12,177 nucleotides of DNA from Clostridia bacterium (GTDB lineage Bacteria; Bacillota_A; Clostridia; Oscillospirales; CAG-272), in contig JAFQUG010000109.1 in NCBI GenBank assembly GCA_017408625.1, positions 1-12,177 of the forward strand, in the 5' to 3' direction. Positions 1 through 7,197 of this stretch are shown here, one piece after another. The position numbers and the translations under genes are program-made. Within the stretch, counting starts at the first letter, position 1. Each line of letters starts with the position of its first letter. The notes below the pieces were generated by a model, which searched no databases, was not told the origin of the DNA, and saw nothing but the letters and a program-made list of their open reading frames with translations.

Positions 1-3000
1 AGTGATCTCGTCGGCGGCTGCGCTGCCATCGACAAAGGTGTCAAAGTATTGGGCAAAGATAAAGGAATCGTAGTGGTGGCCGTTGACCGGCTTGACCATG
101 GTGATGGGCGACTCTACGTGACCTACGTAATCGATAAAGCTTGCACCGTAGTAGGTGGAATAGTAGTTGTCAGCGGCGTTCCACATGTAGTAGGGAACGA
201 TGCCGATGCCGTTCTTGATCAGCTCCGAGCCATCCACGTCGATGAAGGAATATTCACCGGTTGCGGGAATGCTGTCGTAGCTTTCGTGATAAGCGGCGTC
301 GAATTCCTCTTCCAGGATGGGCGCGTTGTAAGAGGTAAAGGTGACAAGACGCAGATCGTCACAGCCATAGAAGGCCTTGTGGCCGATGGCACGCAGCGTA
401 TAGGGCAGGAAGACCTGCTTGATGGGCGTGCCTGCAAAGGCCATGGCAGAGATGCGCACGGTGTTGTCCGCCACGGTGACTGAGGTGTCGTCACCGGTGT
501 AGGTGATCAGCTCCAGACCCTTGGGCACGGTGCGGTACAGGTGTCCGTCAATGACGTGCACGGTGGCCGAGATATCGTAGGTGTAGATAACGGTATCGTA
601 ATCCTTGCCGTTGAAGGTCGTGGTCTTGATCGAGGAGAATTTGTCCAGACGACACATGGCAAACGGGTTGTCTCCAAGCTCTGTAAGGGCGGAGCCCAGC
701 TTGACTGTGAAGTCGGTTACGCTTTCCTTATAGAAGGCGTGCGTGCCAATGTAGGTCGCGCCTCTGAGGTCTGCGCCCGGCAAAGCCGAGTAAGCAAATG
801 CGTAATCGCCCACATAGGAAACGTGATCCATGCCGTTGACCGTGGTAAGTGCAGTATCATAGGCGAATGCGCCCTCGGATACGATCACGTCATCTTGCGC
901 AAAGGTGACGTCGACAAGCTGATCGCAGTATGCAAAGGCATACGTGCCAAGCTTGGTCGAGTTGCCAAGATCCACGCTTTTCAGCGCAGTCGTGTAGAAG
1001 GTGTTGCTGCCGATCTCGGTCACATTGCCTAAGTTGACGTTCGAGAGCTTGCGGCAGTACATGAAGGTCATGTCGGGAATGACAGTCAGATTCTCGCCCA
1101 GCGTGACGCTTTCCAGCAGCTGGCAGTAAGCGAACGCCTGCTGACCGATCTCGGTCAGGCTGCCCAGGCTGACCGAGGTCAGCGCGGGAGCAAAGTATCT
1201 GTAAACGTATTCGCCGTTGACGTCCACCACGGGAGTGGTGAAGGTGTCGTCATAGTAGTCGTTGTAAACCTCGCCCGAGAATGCGTGTGCACCGATTGAG
1301 GTCACGCCGGAGAGGTCAATGTCCGAAAGGGATGCGGCGTTGTAGAATGCGTAGTCGCCGATGGTGACGTTGTCTCCAAGCGATACGCTCTTCAGCTTGA
1401 CTGCGCCAAGGAATGCGCGCTCGCCGATATGCACGCCGTTACCGATGGTCAGAGAGGTCAGGGGAGACTCAAATGCCACGTGATAGATGGTGGTAAAGAC
1501 GTCCTCGGGCAGCGTCTCTGCTTCAATTTTCATGTTGCTGTAGGTGTTGAGCGAGAATGCGCCGTTGCCGATGGCCACGTTGTTACCAACTGTGACGCTT
1601 GCAAGCTTTTTGCACTCGGCAAACGCACTCCGGCCTACCTTGATGCCGTCGGGCAGCGTGACGCTCTCCAGAGAAGATCCACTGAATGCGCGTGCACCGA
1701 TTTCGGAAAGATGCGCAAACGAGGGGGCTTGCTTGAGCGCGGTGTTTGCAAAGGCGGAGTCGCCGATCTGCGTAAGATCGCCCAAGGTCACGCTTCTGAG
1801 TGCGGTACAATCTGCAAAAGCATAGGGGGAGAGCTTGGTCACGCTCGGCAGCACGACCGAGGTGATGTTGGCATTTCCGGAGAACGCGCCCGTGCCTACG
1901 GTGGTCACGTTCAGATCGGGAGCAAATTCACCCTTGGTCGCGGGTGCTACCAGGATCAGCGTGCTCTCGGTCTTATCCACGATATAGGAAAGGTTTTCAC
2001 CCGTGACAAAGCGGGCGTTGTCCTTGTCGATGGTAATGGATGCGAGCTTGGTGCCGCCAAAGGCGTTTTCGTTGATGACGGCCACGTCACGGCCGAGCGT
2101 TACCTTTTCCAGCTTGCTTGCACCCTGGAAAGCACCCGTAGGAATGACGGCTGCATTGATCGAGACCTGCGTCAGCGATTCGCAGCCTGCAAAGGCATAT
2201 TGGCCAAGCTTGTAGATGGGTGCTTTGATGGTCAGCGAGCGCAGAGAGGAGTTGTTTGCAAAGGCGTGCTTACCGATCGACTGAATGCTTTCGGAAAGCG
2301 TGACGCTGCCAAGCGAGCGGTTGCCCGCAAAGGCGTAGTCGGCAATCGCCACTGCGCTGTCCAGCCTGAGGGAGCCGCTCAGAGCACAGCCCTCAAAGGC
2401 ACTTTCGTTGATGAACTTGACGTTTTCAAGTCCGGTGACTGTTTTGAGTGCGGTACAGCCGTAGAATGCGCCCCAGTCGATACGGGTCAGCGTGGAGGGG
2501 AGCACGACGCGTTCAAGTGCGGTCAGATTTGCAAAGGCGTAGGCCGAAATGGTCTCCACGCCCTCGGGAATGACCACCTCCTTGATGGTATCGTCACCGA
2601 TGTACCATATCTTGGTGCTCTCGGGGTCCTCCTCGGTGATCTCCTCGGGGAGCTTGTCGATATAATCGTAGTTGGAGAATGCGAACTGGCCGATCTCGGT
2701 CAGCGACAGGCTTTCGGGAATGACGACCGTGCCGCCCAGACCGAAGTAATTTTGCAGCACGGGGCCGGAGGTCACGTAAGGATCCTTGACCTCAATGCTG
2801 ATCGACTTGGAGTAGTAGGTGGACTTGCCGTCCATTTCCACCATAGCCGAGATCGAGGCAAAGCCCTCCTTTTGTGCCACGATATTACCGGTAGCGGGAT
2901 CAACCGTGACGATATCGGGGTTGGAGGATTCAAACACGACCTTGGTGTCTGCGGGGAAGTATGCGTTGAGCTTATAGCGTACGGTGACCGATTCGGAGGG

Positions 3001-6000
3001 GTACATTTCAAGGGAGTAGCCCATAGATCCGAACTTGGCCTCGTCGCCCGTAGAGCCCAGAGTGCGGTCGGAGGAGTTGACAAAGTGGAAGGCCTTGTTT
3101 ACAAAGTAGCCTGTCAGATCAAAGAAATCGGTGACCGGCTTGTCGTATTGCACGTAGCCCACGTCGCCCTCGGAGAGCACCTTGACGCGGAATTCGTAGA
3201 AGTTTTTGTTGTTATAGGGGTCGGTAATGCGGATACGCGTCAGCGTACCGGGTGTGATGGCCACCAGGGTGTTGCCGACGATCTGCACGTTGTCGGGATT
3301 GAAGGTGACGTAATCAAGCAGATCAGTCCAGGAGTCGTCGGGGTAGAGCATGGGCTCAAGATCATAGGTCTGATAGGGGGAGAGATACAGCGTGGGCATA
3401 TCCTGCTCGGGGGAGGGGGTAAAGCTTGCAAACTCGGGCAGGTAGAAGTCCAGGTATTCGTCGGGCAGACCGATCTCGTAGGTCGCCTCGTTCATAGCGT
3501 AGTCGTAGCAGGTCAGCGCAAAGGTATTCTTGTGCGCCGCACCCGCCTTGATGTCGTCAATGACGTCGGTCAGCTCAATGATGACCTCGGTAGTGGAGTT
3601 ATATTCGGAGTAGATGGCGGTCACGTATTTGTCAAAGGACTTGAAGATATATCCGGAGTCCTCAAGGCCGACGTAGCCCGCCTGCATAGCCATGGCGTAA
3701 TGGTTATCGTAGATCTTGACCTTTGCGTACAGACGGTTGATCTTTTCGGACTTGTCGTATTCGGTGTAGAACTCGGTATCGGTTACGGCAGGTGCTTCGA
3801 AGTCGGTGTACAAGGGGAAGGTCATGGTGTTGCGCAGGTTGGTGTCTGCGCCGCCGTCGCCGTAGTCGAGCAGACCCTTGATGGTGACGGTGTACTTGGT
3901 GTTATTTTTCAGATTCTGCTCAATGGCGGAGAATCCGACGTCTAAGTTTGCGGGGTAGATCGAAGGACCGCCGTCCGAATAGGACTTGCGGATCCACTCC
4001 TCCTTACGCTCAAAGACCACCTCTCCCGTGGAATCCTCGGTGATGGTGATGTTGATCTCCTTTGCACCGCGCAGCATGCCCAGCCACACGTATTCCAAGG
4101 AGTTGATCGCGCCCTCCTGATTGGAAAGAGAGATGTAATCGCGGTTTGCGGAGATCTTTTTGGATGCGGGATCCTGGAGGAAGTAGAAGGAGCCGAGATA
4201 GCTGATATAGTCGCCGTACAGAGAGCCGATGGGACGGGAAGCGTAGGCGTCGGGCATGGTCTTGTCCTCAAAGTCGATGGCGTCGTCCAGCTCGTCCTTA
4301 TTGGTCTCAAAGTATTCGATATCGAACATGGGAGCGCGGGTCCAGTCGCCGTAAAAGGCAAGGAAGGGGCAACCCAGATCCACGGTCTCTTCTCCCTGTG
4401 CGTCCAGCTTGACAAAGCCTTCGACGTACATGCCGTTGGCAAAGGAGTCGTCTAAGTATTTTCTGTCGGCGTCGCTCAGGGTAAGAGTCAGCTCAACGTC
4501 TGCGGTCTTACCTGCCTCCACGGTCACGGACTGACCGTTCTGTGTGCCGCCGCTGACGCTTGTAACGCTCACGTTGACACCCTCGAGCAGATAACCCTCT
4601 TCGGTCACAACGGTCTGGCCGTCCACCGTCTTGGTCTCGCTGACGCCCTCGGTCATGACGGTTGCCGAAATATCGTAGGTCAGCGCAGTTGAGCCGAAGT
4701 TGACGATCGAGAACTTGAGCACGTAAACGCCCACCTTATCGGGGTCGTCGCCAAGCTCGATCTTGGATTTGTCCATGACGGAGCCGTCTTTTCTGCTGTA
4801 CGTTTGAATGTATGCGGTGGTCAGTGCGCATTCGTCCAGGTTTGCCAGTCCTGCACCCTGCTTTCTGACCGAATAGGGCAGGCCGTTTTTGCCGATGACC
4901 ACGTCGGCCGTGGACATCAGCAGTCTGTTGACCAGTGCAGCCACTTCAACGTCGTTGTCCGCGATCTCGGGGAAGCTTTCCTTGACGTACTGGCGCAGAA
5001 GTGCAACCACGCCGGACATGTTGGGGGTTGCCATGGAGGTACCCGAAATGCGGTCGTAGTCCTGACCGGGAACGGAAGAGAGGATCGAGCCGCCGTGTGC
5101 GGTGATCTCGGGCTTGATCTCCAGGTCGGGAGTGGGGCCCCAGGAGGAGAAGCCGGACATGAAGGGACCCGAGGTCTGTGCGCGGCTGAAGGTGATCGTG
5201 CCCTTGCCTGCGGCTTCAAGCATCTCACCGTCGTCCTGGCTGATCGAGCAGGAGGGGATGGTCGCATCTCCCACGTTCATGCGGATCTCGCCCGAAACGT
5301 TATTATAGATGATCACGGCGGCAGCGCCCTTCTGCTGCGCAACGTTGACCTTTTCTTCAAATGTGGTAGAGCCTCTGGCCACCAGCGCGACCTTGCCGGT
5401 CACGTCGATGCCCGTATAGTCTGCCGAGCGGCCCGCACCCGGAATGACGATGAATTCCAGCGTCAGCGAATCCGTGCCCTCGGGAAGGATGTCCTCAATC
5501 AGCTCCCTTGCTTCGCCCGCTCTGTCTGCGGAGTCGGTAAAGTAAATGATCTTGCCGTCGTACATCATGTAAGGAGTCTTTGCGCCCTCGATCGAGGCTA
5601 CGCAAAGCGCGCCCGCATAGGTGGAGGGAGAGCCTACGGTTGCCGAGTCGGGATTGGAGGTCAAGCCCAGGTTACCGTTCTTTTCCGAGCCGTAGGTCGA
5701 GTTGTAGCTGTTGGATGCAGCCACGACCAGGCTGATGCCGGCCTCGCGGATGTGATCGTAAACGCCCGCGATCTGTTCCTTTTCGTTCTCGGTGGAGAAG
5801 CCGCAGGAGGTACCGATCGAGAGGTTGATGACGTCAACGCCCAGCACCACGCAGTCCTCCAGTGCACCTAAGATCCAGGAGGTACGCGCCTGCGTATCGG
5901 TATCCGAGAAAATCTTCATGGCCACCAGCTGGGCATTGGGGGCAACGCCGGTAATGGTGTCGTCACGGCCGGCGATGATGCCCGAGACGTGCGTACCGTG

Positions 6001-6855
6001 GTCGGACTGAATGGGATAGACGTCCGAGTCTCTGTCTGCGTAGTCAAAGCTGTAAGGCACCTTTTCACTGATGTAGACGTCAGAGGCGGTCAGACCGCTC
6101 TGGATGCCGGAGGCCTCGGTTTTGCCGACCAGTGCTTCCACGTCGGCAAAGGTCATGCCCAGCTTGCTTCTGTCTGCGGTAAAGTTGTCCACAGAGAAGG
6201 CGGTGTGGTAGTAGTCAAGGCCGGTGTCAAGCACTGCCACGACCATTCCCGTGCCGTCGTAAGCAAAGTCGGAGGAATCGAAGATACCCGTCTCGTAAAC
6301 GTCCACCTTGTTTTCCACCAGCTGTGTCTCTGCGGGCAGGTAGACCTCACCCACGATGGGGGTCGCCTTGCCGTCAAACAGCTCGTCAACCTTGTCAAGG
6401 TCGCCTGCCTTGAGAAGGATCTCAAAGCCGGAGAGCACGGTGTTGTATTCAATTCCGAGCGTATAGTTAAGGCCTGCCGCATCCAGTGTGCCGAGCAGCT
6501 CGTCCTGCTTGGCGGCAATGCGATCCTTGACCGCTTTCGCCTCATCCGAGCTTGCATACTCGGAAAGCGAGAGGTCGGAGTCGGATTCGCGGTAGGCGTC
6601 CATAACGCTTGGAAGTTCGGTCTTGATGATCAACGAGATAATGTCCGTGTCCGATACGGTGTCGGGCAGCTTGTGCACCACGCTGCTGTCAAGCAGGCTT
6701 TCGGTGTTGGTCCGGATCTCACCGTCGAAAAGACCGATGTAATCGGTTTTCTCCGTGCCTGCCACGGACAGCGAGGACATGGTCAAAAGCGTGGACAGCA
6801 CCATCAGAAGGGCGATGGCGCACGTGATCACTTTTGCGAATGTTTTGCTGTTCAT
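1..6855 (-). CDS. Giant secreted S8 subtilisin-like protease with PA, Fn3-like, Big_2-like and BspA-type LRR domains (3' end outside window)
   Basis: This is a cell-envelope serine protease predicted to cut peptide bonds outside the cell. The frame reads without a stop from ATG at 6855-6853 to the window edge (2285 codons), so the C-terminus is missing. Residues 1-32 form a signal peptide with likely cleavage after SVA32. Residues about 95-175 resemble an inhibitor-I9 propeptide. The catalytic triad is visible: Asp210 in VLDTGLD, His286 in DHGTHVSG and Ser607 in SGTSMATP, with the oxyanion Asn382 in AASN. A PA domain (about 450-535) is inserted between Asn382 and Ser607, as in lactocepin and C5a peptidases. 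An Fn3-like region (about 696-820) leads into FLAFYGDW, and a Big_2-like Ig domain lies at about 1279-1354. About 28 leucine-rich repeats follow from about residue 1374. A GAAAGG-type ribosome site precedes the start at a rather long spacing. The protease call is very sure; substrate and wall-anchoring mode cannot be seen. Confidence 0.95.
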   Translation of the reverse strand, partial: MNSKTFAKVITCAIALLMVLSTLLTMSSLSVAGTEKTDYIGLFDGEIRTNTESLLDSSVVHKLPDTVSDTDIISLIIKTELPSVMDAYRESDSDLSLSEYASSDEAKAVKDRIAAKQDELLGTLDAAGLNYTLGIEYNTVLSGFEILLKAGDLDKVDELFDGKATPIVGEVYLPAETQLVENKVDVYETGIFDSSDFAYDGTGMVVAVLDTGLDYYHTAFSVDNFTADRSKLGMTFADVEALVGKTEASGIQSGLTASDVYISEKVPYSFDYADRDSDVYPIQSDHGTHVSGIIAGRDDTITGVAPNAQLVAMKIFSDTDTQARTSWILGALEDCVVLGVDVINLSIGTSCGFSTENEKEQIAGVYDHIREAGISLVVAASNSYNSTYGSEKNGNLGLTSNPDSATVGSPSTYAGALCVASIEGAKTPYMMYDGKIIYFTDSADRAGEARELIEDILPEGTDSLTLEFIVIPGAGRSADYTGIDVTGKVALVARGSTTFEEKVNVAQQKGAAAVIIYNNVSGEIRMNVGDATIPSCSISQDDGEMLEAAGKGTITFSRAQTSGPFMSGFSSWGPTPDLEIKPEITAHGGSILSSVPGQDYDRISGTSMATPNMSGVVALLRQYVKESFPEIADNDVEVAALVNRLLMSTADVVIGKNGLPYSVRKQGAGLANLDECALTTAYIQTYSRKDGSVMDKSKIELGDDPDKVGVYVLKFSIVNFGSTALTYDISATVMTEGVSETKTVDGQTVVTEEGYLLEGVNVSVTSVSGGTQNGQSVTVEAGKTADVELTLTLSDADRKYLDDSFANGMYVEGFVKLDAQGEETVDLGCPFLAFYGDWTRAPMFDIEYFETNKDELDDAIDFEDKTMPDAYASRPIGSLYGDYISYLGSFYFLQDPASKKISANRDYISLSNQEGAINSLEYVWLGMLRGAKEINITITEDSTGEVVFERKEEWIRKSYSDGGPSIYPANLDVGFSAIEQNLKNNTKYTVTIKGLLDYGDGGADTNLRNTMTFPLYTDFEAPAVTDTEFYTEYDKSEKINRLYAKVKIYDNHYAMAMQAGYVGLEDSGYIFKSFDKYVTAIYSEYNSTTEVIIELTDVIDDIKAGAAHKNTFALTCYDYAMNEATYEIGLPDEYLDFYLPEFASFTPSPEQDMPTLYLSPYQTYDLEPMLYPDDSWTDLLDYVTFNPDNVQIVGNTLVAITPGTLTRIRITDPYNNKNFYEFRVKVLSEGDVGYVQYDKPVTDFFDLTGYFVNKAFHFVNSSDRTLGSTGDEAKFGSMGYSLEMYPSESVTVRYKLNAYFPADTKVVFESSNPDIVTVDPATGNIVAQKEGFASISAMVEMDGKSTYYSKSISIEVKDPYVTSGPVLQNYFGLGGTVVIPESLSLTEIGQFAFSNYDYIDKLPEEITEEDPESTKIWYIGDDTIKEVVIPEGVETISAYAFANLTALERVVLPSTLTRIDWGAFYGCTALKTVTGLENVKFINESAFEGCALSGSLRLDSAVAIADYAFAGNRSLGSVTLSESIQSIGKHAFANNSSLRSLTIKAPIYKLGQYAFAGCESLTQVSINAAVIPTGAFQGASKLEKVTLGRDVAVINENAFGGTKLASITIDKDNARFVTGENLSYIVDKTESTLILVAPATKGEFAPDLNVTTVGTGAFSGNANITSVVLPSVTKLSPYAFADCTALRSVTLGDLTQIGDSAFANTALKQAPSFAHLSEIGARAFSGSSLESVTLPDGIKVGRSAFAECKKLASVTVGNNVAIGNGAFSLNTYSNMKIEAETLPEDVFTTIYHVAFESPLTSLTIGNGVHIGERAFLGAVKLKSVSLGDNVTIGDYAFYNAASLSDIDLSGVTSIGAHAFSGEVYNDYYDDTFTTPVVDVNGEYVYRYFAPALTSVSLGSLTEIGQQAFAYCQLLESVTLGENLTVIPDMTFMYCRKLSNVNLGNVTEIGSNTFYTTALKSVDLGNSTKLGTYAFAYCDQLVDVTFAQDDVIVSEGAFAYDTALTTVNGMDHVSYVGDYAFAYSALPGADLRGATYIGTHAFYKESVTDFTVKLGSALTELGDNPFAMCRLDKFSSIKTTTFNGKDYDTVIYTYDISATVHVIDGHLYRTVPKGLELITYTGDDTSVTVADNTVRISAMAFAGTPIKQVFLPYTLRAIGHKAFYGCDDLRLVTFTSYNAPILEEEFDAAYHESYDSIPATGEYSFIDVDGSELIKNGIGIVPYYMWNAADNYYSTYYGASFIDYVGHVESPITMVKPVNGHHYDSFIFAQYFDTFVDGSAAADEIT
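295..2735 (-). repeat. BspA-like (LRR_5) leucine-rich repeat array inside the S8 protease
   Basis: About 28 tandem protein repeats of roughly 22-24 residues follow the pattern I-G-x-x-A-F-x-x-C-x-x-L-x-S-V-T-L-G-x-x-x-x. Examples are IGDYAFYNAASLSDIDL and LGQYAFAGCESLTQVSI. In this family (BspA, Treponema and Trichomonas-type LRR) the repeats build a solenoid used for adhesion or binding. Some units are stretched by insertions, notably a Tyr/Asp-rich loop near 1200-1290 and longer breaks near 480-620, 1500-1540 and 1920-2010. The repeats are divergent at DNA level, so the array is old rather than a recent slippage expansion. About 100 residues after the last clear repeat (positions 1-294) are not assigned to a domain. 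Confidence 0.88.
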
Positions 6856-6926
6856 TTGCTGTTTCTTGCCTTTCGTTTTTCTTTTACTCAATTTGAAAAA
6901 GGGTAAAAATGTCGATATACATTATT

Positions 6927-6955
6927 ATTATATCATATCTCGCGCGTGCGCGCAA
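6927..6955 (-). promoter_or_regulatory. Predicted sigma-A promoter with extended -10 for the S8 protease gene
   Basis: Read on the minus strand, TTGCGC (-35, 6955-6950) is followed by exactly 17 bases and TATAAT (-10, 6932-6927). TG plus one base precedes the -10, giving an extended -10 element. Transcription would begin near 6920 and leave a leader of about 65 bases before the ATG at 6855. The -35 is weak (three of six matches), but the perfect -10, extended TG and ideal spacing compensate. Confidence 0.6.
6942..6953. promoter_or_regulatory. GC-only inverted repeat overlapping the protease promoter (operator candidate)
   Basis: GCGCG at 6942-6946 and CGCGC at 6949-6953 are separated by TG. 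This forms a short dyad inside an otherwise very AT-rich intergenic region, overlapping the spacer and -35 box of the minus-strand promoter. Its position fits a repressor site, but the sequence is low in complexity and could be chance. No regulator gene lies in the window. Confidence 0.25.
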
Positions 6956-7071
6956 GGGTAATTATGTGAATAATAATTATATATATGGCATAAAATAAAA
7001 GCCCTTTCGATAAAAAATACGCAAGAAACGCACAAAATTTTGACCGCGCTTTGACAATGACCGCAAAGCTC

Positions 7072-7100
7072 TTGATTTTTTTTAAGGATTGTGATACAAT
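7072..7100 (+). promoter_or_regulatory. Predicted sigma-A promoter with extended -10 for the thioredoxin-domain lipoprotein
   Basis: TTGATT (7072-7077) and TACAAT (7095-7100) are separated by 17 bases, and TG at 7092-7093 gives an extended -10. Transcription should start near 7107, leaving a leader of about 90 bases. A small dyad, AATAGT (7098-7103) and ACTATT (7114-7119), straddles the predicted start point and could be an operator. Within the leader, AGCGG and CCGGCT around a T-run (about 7141-7156) can pair with one bulged base. A separate TTGACA at 7051-7056 lacks a partner -10. Confidence 0.6.
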
Positions 7101-7185
7101 AGTACCAATAATAACTATTTTATAATCGGAGAGTCTGCGCAAGCGGTTTTTCCGGCTGACACTACTATGAAAAAAGTACGTAATC

Positions 7186-7190
7186 AGGAG
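7186..7190 (+). promoter_or_regulatory. Ribosome binding site AGGAG
   Basis: AGGAG lies 7 bases before the ATG at 7198. The good fit fixes this start codon, and the protein then begins directly with a lipoprotein signal peptide. An ATG at 7167 is in another frame. Confidence 0.85.
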
Positions 7191-7197
7191 AACGAAC

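Larger units (their letters stand above)
6856..7197. other. Divergent intergenic region between the protease and the lipoprotein genes
   Basis: The 342 bases between the two start codons hold two divergent promoters, leaders on both sides and an AT-rich core (about 6956-7070) with runs such as TAATAATTATATATAT. I see no RNA gene, no complete riboswitch signature and no credible small gene here. A minus-strand frame at 6933-7211 covers the promoter and is dismissed. Confidence 0.7.

Noticed and set aside
1429..3945. Long plus-strand open frame (838 codons) across the protease region, with more in the same register at 49-483, 541-1032, 4804-5871 and 5989-6906
   Set aside because: All lie in codon register opposite the protease gene. 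The minus strand gives a catalytic triad, signal peptide and ordered LRRs, whereas the plus translation has no recognisable motif or ribosome site. They arise from the biased codon use of the real gene.
7107..7197. Possible riboswitch in the leader of the redoxin lipoprotein
   Set aside because: There is a small bulged hairpin, but I could not match the conserved cores of the c-di-GMP, SAM, cobalamin, ZTP, guanidine or fluoride classes.
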